DNA of 64,000 bases, taken from the NCBI RefSeq assembly GCF_000003815.2, contig NC_049983.1, positions 16,876,907 through 16,940,906 on the forward strand, read 5' to 3'. The position numbers were made by a program, and so were the translations under genes. Positions within the stretch are counted from its first letter, which is position 1, and every line of letters starts with the position of its first letter. The stretch is from Branchiostoma floridae (taxonomy: Eukaryota; Chordata; Leptocardii; Amphioxiformes; Branchiostomatidae). Shown here piece after piece: positions 46,901 through 57,600 of the stretch. Below the pieces are notes generated by a model. The model was not told where the DNA came from, did no database searches, and saw only the letters and a program-made list of their open reading frames with translations.

Positions 46901-49900
46901 AGAGGCACATGAGTAAGCACACAGGTGACCGTAAGTTCATGTGTACGGAGGAAGGGTGTGGCAAGTGTTTCACACGCTCCGAGCACCTCAAGGGTCACAT
47001 GATCACCCACAGCGGCGACCGGCCCTACAAATGCAGCTTCCCAGGTAAAGCTACCCTTTGCCAGGAAGGTTACATTTTCTGTACCTTTTTGTTGCCAACA
47101 TAACTCAAGACGTTCTGTAAGGAGCTTGAAAACAGGTCAAGTTTGATAACAGACCTCCTAGCAGCTTCCTGCAGTACAGCAACTGAATGTCCAGTTTTGA
47201 TATCTCGTGTTTCGGACATGCTTTGGTCATGATGTTTTAGTGTAGCTATTGGAACAGAAAGTTAGTGGTGTACCTTTGAGCCATGTTAACATTTTTCATG
47301 GCACGGCAGGTTGTTTGAAATGTTGAAAGATATTATAATAGGGTAGTTACAATAGTTAGCAATGTTTTTTTTTTCAAAACATCTCTAAATTTTACTGCAG
47401 TCAACAACTTTTTTGCTCGTTATGATTTTATCAATGTCTTAATATTCGTCTTTTTTCACAGATTGTGATGCCAGTTTCTCGGCACGAAGCAGTCTCTACG
47501 TCCACACAAAAAAGCATAACGAAGGCCTGGAGCCGAAACCCCCTACTGTGTACGACTGTCCAGTTGATGGCTGCGACAAAACATATCGAAACAAGAGCAG
47601 TCTCAACTCACATATCCTTAAAATTCATCTTCCAGGTACTAAATAATTTGTTTTGTTTTGTTTCTTTTTTAACTTTGTAAAGGTGTAACACACCAGCTTT
47701 GTACCATCAGTACAAGCTGCATAAGACTGGACCAAAGGTTCGATGCACTCATACTTGGTAGAACTCCTACTCTTTTCGACACGTGTGGTGGGTTCTTAAA
47801 GTAAACATGCCGGAGGAGTTGCTCTCCTCAAACACAATGCAACAAACCTAACCACAAGATCACCTTTTGTCTAAGATGTAAAGAAGAAATAAAATTTCCC
47901 TTTCTTTCTTTTCATAGAGTTTGAGATTAGTGAATTTGTATGTAAGAGGAGTTGATTTTATTTTTTTTCTTCTCAGGTTTTACCCAGGAGGATCTACAGG
48001 GGGTTGACCTGATGGCAGCAGCAGCCTCCCTGAACACCTTGGGTCTGGAAACCCCCGTCACAGCCTCGGCCTCTGTGTCCAGTCTCCCCCTGGCCTCGGC
48101 TGTGGACACCTTCCCAGTCACTGCTGCAGACTCCTTCTCATCTGTTACACAGCCTGGTAGGTGTTTTAGCATACCATGGATCATAAGGTTGTGGGTTTGA
48201 ACCCTGGTCTGGTAGGGATTGCTGACAGCACAATGAGTACATAGAATGCCAAGTCCACTCCACTGAAGAGACTTTTTTTTTTTTCAAAATTTGTGTCAAA
48301 TTTTAAAGTCAAATATGGCACAACAGAAAGTAGATATGCCATGATTTTTAGAGAAAGTATGCTATTTGAATAGCATTGTTGGGTTTCCAAAATTCACACA
48401 TACACATAGTATCCTTGAATGTTTTTTTTATTTATTTTATGTTATTCATCTTTATCCAGGGTTGCCCCCTCAGTGATTATCACTGCTTTGCAGTGGGGCC
48501 CTGCATTACAAAAAATGAAACAAGAACTATGCATATAGTTACATACAAACAGAAAATTGATTTGAAAATGGCATCCCAAAAGAAAAAAAATTAGCCGTTT
48601 CTTGTAGACCCCCACTTCATTGAGTGAAATCTATATTCCCACACTTCTTCCCCCTTCCAGGCACAGCTAAAGCCCCAGACATGAGTTTTGAGGGTCAGGA
48701 GCAGCGTGTGTCAGACCTGATGGTGACCAGTAGTGTGGAGGACCACATCACCCCCAGCTTCCCCACGGAGATCATGTCTAATTTCCACACTTTCTCCTCC
48801 CTACAGGTGCAGCTAAAGCCCCAGACATGAGTTTTGAGGGTCAGGAGCAGTGTGTGTCAGACCTGATGGTGACCAGTAGTGTGGAGGACCACATCACCCC
48901 CAGCTTCCCCACAGAGATCATGTCTAATTTCCACACTTTTCCTTCTAGGTGCAGCTAAAGCCTCAGACATGAGTTTTGAGGGGCAGGAGCAGTGTGTGTC
49001 AGACCTGATGGTGACCAGTAGTGTGGAGGACCACATCACCCCCAGCTTCCCCACAGAGATCATGTCTAATTTCCACACTTTTCCTTCTAGGTGCAGCTAA
49101 AGCCTCAGACATGAGTTTTGAGGGTCAGGAGCAGCGTGTGTCAGACCTGATGGTGACCAGTAGTGTGGAGGACCACATCACCCCCAGCTTCCCCACGGAG
49201 ATCATGTCCCAGCACATGGGCAGCAACGTCGTCACCCAGTTTGTCGTCAACAGTAGTCTCAGCAGTCCGCCACACACCTTCACTGGCGTAACAACAACTC
49301 AGGTACAAGACAAATTGAATCTATGCTGGTGAAACTTAGTAAAACAATGGATTAGTTTCTTCCAACACAAAGGTACACAGGGATCAAATTTTCAATGACC
49401 ACTTTTGGCTTGCCTTCTTCAGGATCAATAATAACTAGCCACTTCAGAGCATAAACTCGCAAGAGTTACAAACGTCTAGTGATGATTATCAATACATGGT
49501 CTTTCATACACACGATGTCAGGAAATGGTCAAACGTGTCAATATCTATTATCTTCTTAATTTTTCGGCATTTAAACAGTTCTGCAGTAGTCATGCAGTGG
49601 AAAGCCTTATTTGCAGTGTCATGATTTCGCAGTCAAGAGGTCTTTGCGAGAAAAAACAATACCTCATTTTTCAAGGAGATAAAATCACCATCAGCATTAA
49701 AAGAGTTACAGTTTCTCATATATCATAACCCAAGCCCTATATATCTGAATCAAAGTTTTTTTTTAAATTGTATATGCTTTTTCTCACTTTTCCATAGGAG
49801 CAGGAGCCCATCCCCATCACACCCACCAGTGATCTGGACGCTGTGTCCATCTTCCAGGAGAACCGCTCGGGTTCTGCCAGGACCGACTTCCGCTTCCGCT

Positions 49901-51559
49901 CCAAGAGAAACCGGCAGGCGGCCATAACGCTGAACCGTTCACTCAGCATGGACAGTTTTACAGGTACATGTGTAAAATATGTGACTGTATTGACTTATAA
50001 GGACATTAAATGATGTAAACTGTACCTTTTTTATATATTTTGTCTGAACCTTACCCCTTCTCATGACCTCAATGCATTAGACCAATGCCGATTGACCACC
50101 AAGAAGCATTCTCTTTCACTTTGCCACACTGTTTGTATCACACGAAATAAAGTCTTAAAGTTCAAGCAAAAGTTGACACTAATTTTTCTTTTCATTGCTG
50201 GAGTGCAGTGACAATGATTTCAGTACAGTCGTCTTGGTATGATGATTAAGTCTAAACAAAACAAATCGACACCCATCAACTTTCTTGGACTCCTAACAAT
50301 GTTCTTTGTGTAAATTTCTGACTTATCACAGACATTGACAAAGATGGGGATGGCAGAGACCACAGCCTGTCTCCGTCTAATTCTGACATCGCGCCGTTCA
50401 GCCCCGGAGACGTCGTCATCACGTCCTCGCGGTCGTTCAGCGCCGGTGACCTGATCATGACCTCTAGCGCCATCACGCTGAGGGACCCCAACACTGGCTC
50501 ACACTATGTACAGACGCAGCTCTTACAGGTAATGTGGGCAGCGTTGCCTCCTAGTGGTGGGAGCTGGTACTGCAGCAGACCTTCCAGTTTTTGTATATTC
50601 TGTTTTGTATGGATCTCTGAGCAGCTTGTTTGGCAAATATTTTCACAGGGACTTCATACTGATGGAAACAAACTTCATGGCTTTCTTGGTGTTTTCAACA
50701 ATCCAAGTACAGTAGTAATGCATAGTCATAATTTCACATTGGTGAAAGTAAAACCACCCCCAGAATTTAGTGCTTACATCTACAGCATTTGAAAACCCGC
50801 TCTTCAATGAGATCTCTTTAGTGTCGCTTTTAGCTAGGAATTAATTTTAGGGCGTCCAAAGTAATCGGAGTGATCTGCGGCACTCGCGGGCGCGAGCATT
50901 GTAGGGGGGTCTGGGGGTATCCTCCCCCGGAAAATTTTGAAATCATAACCCTCTGACATGCTATTTCCTGCATTTTGAGGTGCATATTTTGTAGAACTCA
51001 GCCAAGATTTTTTTGTGTCTGTTACAATATGTTTGCCCTGACTGAGGCTGGGAGGAAAAATTTGGGCGTCCGTAGTGCGTCTTGCTTAAAAGTATTGCGT
51101 CCGATTTCTTATGTTTGTTAGGACAGTGCGTCTAAATGACGCGTTGACGCATGCCTAGCTAAAAGCCTGCCACTGACTAAGGATAACAGTTGCTATCTAA
51201 AATGTTTCCAAAATCATATCCTGTTGCTTGAGTAACTGCTTTTTTGGTGTACGTATCTTATTACCTTCATCGACATAATGCTTACATCTCTTCCTACCCA
51301 GGATGACCCCCCTGGTGATGCAGACATGACCTTCAACCCGGACAACCTCCAGCTACCCCCCCACAGCTCACAGACCCCTATCCCCCCAGACCTCCCCGTC
51401 AACATCCTCCAGGAAACCCCCTCCCACCCGGACAGCGATCTGGACGAATCCATGGACGTAGACGCGACCGAAGCGTTCCGCCTCGAGCCTGCAGTGAGCT
51501 CGGCAAGCGGAGTCAACCAATTCACCGAGAGTACTATCAATCTGCAAGATCTCGAGTGA
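43956..51559 (+). CDS. ZXD: ZXD-family transcription regulator with ten C2H2 zinc fingers
   Basis: Nine exons: 43956-45799, 46189-46384, 46864-47044, 47462-47635, 47977-48156, 49091-49302, 49798-49963, 50332-50528, 51302-51559, giving 1135 residues. A long Gly/Ser/Glu-rich N-terminus (about 1-490) precedes ten C2H2 fingers (about 492-798) of the C-x4-C type, e.g. CSYEGCQWAFTTAYKLKRH, CSFEGCNKKFDKACRLKLH and CTEEGCGKCFTRSEHLKGH. Finger number and order match ZXDA/B/C, which cooperate with CIITA to activate MHC class II genes in mammals; that role may not hold here. The C-terminus is acidic/serine-rich, like an activation domain. ATG 43956 is the first in frame after a stop at 43932. A donor-like GCAGGGTGAGTG near 43900 suggests alternative 5' structure. 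Exon 6 has three upstream decoy copies. Confidence 0.93.
48630..49090 (+). repeat. Tandem copies of acceptor plus first part of ZXD exon 6
   Basis: Four nearly identical units start, after an AG, at 48661, 48807, 48949 and 49091 (spacings 146, 142, 142). Each has the pyrimidine tract, the AG and about 110 exon bases ending GAGATCATG. Only the fourth continues (TCCCAGCACATGGGC) to a donor at 49303. Entry at copy 1 meets TGA in copy 2; entry at copies 2 or 3 meets TAA in the next copy. Only the last acceptor can give a full-length protein. Confidence 0.85.
50824..51169. mobile_element. Inverted-repeat element, relative of 14812-15146
   Basis: Left end CGCTTTTAGCTAGG and right end CATGCCTAGCTAAAAGCCTG. 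It contains a GCGTCC/GGACGC-rich interior and the C-rich segment GGGGGTATCCTCCCCCGG, which recalls the interior of the element at 21241. It lies in the last ZXD intron. Confidence 0.6.
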
Positions 51560-52755
51560 TGTTATTATCACAATACTTAACTGTCAATGGATTGACCAAG
51601 AAATCTATGTACACATGTATTCTAAATGTTATCGTTACGATATAGCAGTGGATGGATTTAAAAACTAAGGAAAAATCCAGTAAGGCTCTTGAAATAAATA
51701 TTTTCTCATAGCCATCAGTTGCATTTAAGGACTATGATCGTACTTGATGTTGTAAAATATGAACTTACGAATAAAATGCTTCCGACTATCCTTGAACTGT
51801 TGCTTCTTTATACTATGACACTTCAGAGATTACATTCCAGTTGGCTATGACATGTATGTGAGAACCGGCTTCAAGTCTTGAACAAAATTGGTTTTAAGAA
51901 TCAAAAGAGGTAAAGCTTCACAGGCATCCAAGTTCTACCAAGAATATTTACGGGAGATTATTGCCAAGGAGTGTTCCAAAGCTGCTGAGATAAAAAAATA
52001 ACTAGGATCAGCTTCAAGTCATGAGTTGTTTTATTGGTACTGAAACATGGAATGATTATCAAAGCTGTCTTCAAGATATGACAGTTATGCATTAATCATG
52101 TGGGGAGTTCAGCATCGCGTTTGTTACATACGTGTCGTGTGTGGGTGTTTGTTGCTCTCTAGTTGCTACTGCATTTATTTTGGAACTGATCTTTGAAACT
52201 ACAATGTAGGACTGACCCATATACATGTACAATGTAGCCTCAGCTTAGGCCAGATCAGAATGAGACTGGCTGTGGATAGGGAAGGTCCGCTGGAAGAGCC
52301 AAGTTGTGATCCTAAATTCTCATGGTATTGTGGACTTATGGTCAATGCTTCCAATAAATATCTCATCTAATGAAATACAGTATAAAACAACTGAGACATT
52401 TGACTTCCTGTCAAAGGAAATCCAGATTAGGGGTGCAACTGTTTCTTCATGTGACACTAAAATAAACCAAAAGTACAAGAAATCTTGCTTCATAGGATGG
52501 TAACAAATTCAGTTCCATTGATGTCTCCAGTGGAAGAGTAACATTTGCTGCTTTCCCTCTTCTGTCACCAGTTCCTCTTCAAAAATTATTTGCCTGAAAT
52601 GAAAGAGTGACATACATTTAACAGTACAGATGAAACTATGATATAAATGCTTAAATTGTTTAAATCAACACCTAAAAATAAAAGGACTCATTCTCAGTGG
52701 ATTTTTTTTTTAATAGGACATAGAATAAGTATGGTGTGTGTCCATTTCTAAGTTT
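51560..52755 (+). other. ZXD 3' UTR and convergent intergenic region
   Basis: AATAAA signals follow the stop at 51693-51698 and 51770-51775. For the opposing TOMM6 gene, a variant ATTAAA signal on the minus strand (TTTAAT at 52755-52760) is the nearest candidate. No other gene is seen. Confidence 0.5.
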
Positions 52756-52915
52756 TTAATCCTTCATCAACGTTACATGAGAACTTTCATAGTCACAAAA
52801 CAAAAAGAACAACACAGAATGAAAATGTGCTATTTGAAAGACCAAACTACAGTCACTTACAGGTTACACACCTTGAAAATGCTAACTACGAAGCCCATTA
52901 CGCTCCAGACTACGG

Positions 52916-53944
52916 CTATGCTGTCACAGCCGGCTGTGGAGGAGCCATGGGGTCAAAGTCGCTCAGGTTCCTGGCTGCCCACACCCCCGCCACGAACAGG
53001 CTGAAGTTCACGATCAAGGACCTGCAGGGACAGAGCAAAAGGATGTACTGTAAAATCATGAAATATTTGATGTGGTCTAACATTCGTGGTGATGGAAAAA
53101 CTCACCCTACCTCGAATATGCATAACAGTTACTGTAAATGTTCGCGGTGGATTAATTTTCGCGGTGACCACTTTACCGTGAACTTAAAACCACCGCGAAC
53201 ATTTTTCTATTACGGTATTAGACTGCAGTCTATGGTGTTACCGCGAACTTAAATCCACCACGAAAAGTCCCTTTTCCCGCTACCGCGAAATTAAATCCCC
53301 GCGAACTTAAATGCATTTACAGTAACTACATGATGGAGAGGTCACAGCAAAATAAAAGCCATTCATTTTTTCAATCATGAATCTTTTCACCACCTTTGCT
53401 AATGTGATATTGCTTACCACAGATAAATGTACGTAATTATACTAAGCTTAGTGAGTGCTTGAAAAATGTCTGTGCATATTGGTCATAATCTCATTTTATG
53501 CTAATAAATGTTTTCTCCGAAAATCTTGGGGAACATGACATGCTGCCCCCCTCCCACCCTCGTGCCTATTTCTGCCTTTTGAAACATTTATTATCCATCA
53601 TAAACCTATGTAGCTAGCCTTTGATGTCTCTGTTTTAGTAAACTATGCTCAGGTACTCAGTAACTGATTTTGGGACTTTTGAATGGTCAGGATTGTTTAT
53701 GATTAATAATCGCCCCCCTCCCCCTTAGCGCTGTGACCCTGATCAAAACCGGCATGATGTCACCACGTGGGAACTACAACATAACGGGTCTTCGCGTACA
53801 TTCGGACCCTTTCTTCAGCTGGAACATCAACTTGAACTCATAATTGTTTTTCACACATATAAGAAAAGTACATAAAACCTACCTTTTGAAGGGATTTTGG
53901 TATAAATCTTTGATGGCATCGATGACTTTTCTGACGGCAGCCAT
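52916..53944 (-). CDS. TOMM6: TOMM6, small subunit of the mitochondrial outer-membrane translocase
   Basis: Two exons on the minus strand, 53944-53883 and 53021-52916, encode 55 residues ending in TAG. Exon 1 gives MAAVRKVIDAIKDLYQNPFK and exon 2 gives SLIVNFSLFVAGVWAARNLS then DFDPMAPPQPAVTA. The stretch LFVAGVWAARNLSDFDPMAP is nearly identical to the C-terminal membrane segment of human TOMM6. Tom6 helps assemble and stabilise the TOM complex (family knowledge). Human TOMM6 has an extra N-terminal stretch, absent here. Splice sites are GT-AG with phase 2. It is head-to-head with HAL, with 689 bases between the two start codons, and tail-to-tail with ZXD. It was easy to miss because the opposite strand of exon 2 is also open. 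Confidence 0.9.
53128..53336. mobile_element. Foldback MITE, family C copy 2, in the TOMM6 intron
   Basis: GTTACTGTAAATG at 53128 is matched in inverse by CATTTACAGTAAC ending at 53336. The interior is a set of TTCGCGGTG / CACCGCGAA repeats in both orientations, so it can fold into a long hairpin. It is the best-preserved member of the family in this window. Confidence 0.75.
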
Positions 53945-54633
53945 GATGGAGGTGGTGAGCAATGTGGACAAGCGCCTCCTTGCGGAAATGTCAGAACTAC
54001 AGCTACAAAAGGATTGACGTGCTGATGACGTAGAACTGGAACGGACCACCACTGGGGAAGGTAAAATCATCTTTACTCAATTTGTTACTACATTAGAACA
54101 ATATATGCCAATTATAAGTCAATTATATAGCTTAATTAATTAAAATGCTGAATATTTCTTATTATAGCCGGCTAGAATAAAACAATTCACTTATAATTAA
54201 ATATCTAGTCAGAATTTCTCCCTTATAATCGAATGAACTCGTTTGATAAAAACAAGTCTGTGGGTGTGACACAAATGACGCATGTGATTGGTCACGAGGT
54301 TCGCGCTCCACGCAGCAGATAAACAAGTCGACGTGTTGGTGTGTGGCGCATGTTTTTCTCTCGGTAGCAAAGAGCAGAGTGCTTTGTTTGCCAACGATTT
54401 TTGAGAGCTCTTATACTTGCCGGTTGCTAGTGTTTGAGTTGAAGGTGTATTCAAACATTTGCTTGATTGATCTGCAGTGGCCAAGTTCAAGATCACGGGT
54501 CACATTTCGATTTATTTCCGCCTGTAAAAGAGGGGCCACGTCAGAACTCGATCTAGACCAAGGCTATCTAAGGGCAGATACTAGTACTTTCGACCTCACA
54601 GTGTCCTGGGCTCCCCACAATTCGTTCCCAGCG
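53945..54633. promoter_or_regulatory. Bidirectional promoter region between TOMM6 and HAL
   Basis: The two start codons face apart with 689 bases between them. I see ATTGGTCACG, a CCAAT-type sequence, at about 54280 and mixed GC content, but no TATA box placed with confidence. Shared regulation of a mitochondrial import subunit and a liver-type catabolic enzyme would be coincidental; separate start sites are likely. Confidence 0.4.
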
Positions 54634-57600
54634 ATGAAGATCACGGTCAAGATCCTCAACGAGACCTTCACGGTTCCCTGCAAAGACGGCTCCCAGAAGA
54701 TAGAATGGCTGGCGGAGGAGACCATGCGGCGGTACCGGAAGGCGCGGTCCCTGCCAGTCGATCTGGCGGGAAAATCGCCCGGGTTCCAAGTCAGGCGGGC
54801 CCGAGGGGACGGCCTGCTAGACCCCGATGATCCCATCGTGGACGTCTTGGACGACAACGATTTCGTTCACGTCGGTATGTTACATTTATGATCGCAATAT
54901 TCACGATTTTCTATCCCAGTCTTAGGCTAGGTTGTTTATATTCACCGCATGGAGTATCAGCTGGTGATTCTTGGCGAACTGTTTTCCTGTTTGACTAATG
55001 TATCGGTTCCAACCATAGTTTCCTGCTTTTCTTTTCTCTTTAAATGCATTTAAGCAACTGCTGGATTCTCATTTCTAAAAAAAAAACCGCTTCGTGGTTC
55101 ATCCCTCAAATGTTTTTGTAGTCACAGCTGACTGAAAAACTTGCAACACAAGTAAATTTGATGTCTCAGAGACAGAGTCTCAAAGCAGAATTTCTCTGGT
55201 CTCATGCCTAGAGTCCTATAATAGGTGATAAAAAGTGTTATCTATCTAATAAGTTGTAAGGACGTAGAACCAAGGTCAATTGTTTTTACCTGTTTTGACT
55301 GTACACAACACTTGTCCGGTATAATTTGATATCCCTTTTGCCAGAAATGTTTGCATGCCGCATCCGTACAAACTTTTGTTTTTAGATGTCCTAACGCTGA
55401 CAGGCCACGGAACTGTTTGTGTAACGGTCTATTTTATGTCCAGCTGTGAATCATTTTAGTTTACGATTAATTGAAACCAAGGAGCTTTTGTTGAAACTGA
55501 CATGACAGACGAGTCGCTTTTGGAGGCCACAGCCCCGGACCAGTCAGAACCGGTTGCCTAATTTGAGTAGATCAGGTGGGGGGACAATCCATTTAGTATG
55601 TCATGGAACGGAGTCTTTTGTGTAAAACGTAAAAGTAAAACGTTTTCTGAAAACATTCATTATTGGTACATATTACATACTCTCGTACATTTTCAGTAAG
55701 ATGGTGGGATTTTCCCCTTAATTTTGTTTTTGTTACAGCATTACTAGATTACCTCCCAATGACTTTTGTTATTTGTCCCAAATGCAAAGACCAAAGAAAC
55801 ATTGTCTGTCTGCTTTTGATAAGTTATATTAGTCTTTCAATTTGATTGGTAATAAAGTTAGGTGCTTTACTTTGCATTCTCCAGCAAATCTTTGTTCATT
55901 TTTGTCCAGCTTCCGTGGACCAACGTCCCAACACCTTGATCCACAGTAACGTTACACCCAGGTGTTGGGACAGGTAATTTAAGAACAAGACAAGAAAAAA
56001 ACACCAAGGACACAAAGGCTGCAGGGCATGCATTCCAGCCCTGTTAGCTCATAATCTGTTTGTAGAGGTAAAATAAGGTCACTGGCCTGTTAACCTACAT
56101 CATGGGACCTCTGATGAGTTGAGTTTATTGATGTTTCAGCCCTTTATAAAAATAAAAACTTGGCCCAACACCCTGGTCAACTCAGCAAGCCTATCCAAGT
56201 TGACTGGGAAGAGTTGGAAAAGTCAAATCATCCAGATCGCTGTTCCTCCCTTTATTAAACAGCTTTCAAGGCCAGCTGTACGATGCCTAGCTTGCACTTT
56301 TCTTTATTTGGGTGTGATGAATGACCCACCTCTGACACACCCCCTTTTTCTGACCAATAGCAGGATATGTTTGTGAAATTTACTGATAATTTCTACATGG
56401 ACTGCTGACCCAACCTTCAACACACCTCTGGTCCTTGACCAATGGCAAGAGAGAACTGCTTGGACTTTTGGACTGACTCAAACATGTGTGCCCTTTGGAC
56501 ATATGAACTTATTGTGAGGGTAGGGTAGTCAGCTAGAGTTCACAATACCAGAGATTCCAATGGGCTTATAAAGAACTAGAATATCCGGAGGTTTCAATGC
56601 CAATGTGCTTATAAAGAACTAGAAATCCCAGAGGTTTAAATGAACATATAAAGAACCCAATGTATCTGTTGTAGACTGACAGTTTTGGAAAGAAAAATGT
56701 TTTATGTTGGTTTTGTCATGTGATTGACAAAAATTTGATTTTGAAATTGCTGTCGAGTATTCTTGTTCTTTTCAGACATAACATTACACGAGTCGATTTG
56801 GTTTGAGGCATGTTGTTTAAGTGTACCTTTCAAAACATGTATCTGAACACACACACAAAATAAATTTGGTTTGAAGGACACATGAAAAGTTTTACAGTCT
56901 AAGACTCTAAACATTATTTGGTTGTGCCAGTGAGAATAAACACTTCAAAATAAGAGGTACTTATAGACTGCATAAACAGATGAAATATTTTACCAGCAAA
57001 TGTTTTGAGATTTTTTAAATTAATTCTCAAGTATCAATGTAAACTGTATATGTAAAGGGTACTTTTATTGTTTTAATTACAACTTACATTGATGCTATTT
57101 CTGATCTAATGTTATAAACAGTAGTAATCGTGACAAGGTTTTGATGGAAAAAGTTGTATGATTTTTACAATCAAGTTGCTTTCATTTGTTTTATTTCATC
57201 AATATTTTTTAATGGCAGCTTGCAGATTAGTGAAAGCATAATTATATTTATGATAAAATGAAGATATTTATGTGATAATGCAGATGTGAAAACAAATATT
57301 GTTCCTGTGATAGTTTTGTATAATAGTTTCCTCATTACCATAATCATCTCACCTGACCCTTTCCTCTGGTTTCCCCCAGTGTTGAGTACAGGGTGCGGCA
57401 GTGGCTCAGCCCTGGTACCAGCCGGTACACAGTCTGGGCTGCACTATCAGGAACCTATTGAGGTGAGTAAGGGTCATGTTTTTACTGTTTCATTACTGTA
57501 CAGTTACTTAACTGTAAGTTGACAGTATTCTTATCCATCATCTAAATAGCAGAGTGATCTAAAGCACATTTCTTCATGTTTATCCAGTATCTGTCCCTGG

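Noticed and set aside
48775-48948. Very short (27-base) introns between the ZXD tandem copies
   Set aside because: Removing GTCTAATTTCC...AG would give 115-119-base exons that break the frame, and 27 bases is below the usual minimum intron length.
52863-53044. Plus-strand exon candidate reading VTHLENANYEAHYAPDYGYA
   Set aside because: The opposite strand encodes the TOMM6 membrane segment with correct splice sites and a near-identical human match, so the plus-strand frame is most likely its shadow. A residual possibility is listed under findings.
54343-54633. 97-codon in-frame extension upstream of the HAL start
   Set aside because: It begins at GTG with no ATG before 54634, and residues before MKITVKIL have no counterpart in histidases.
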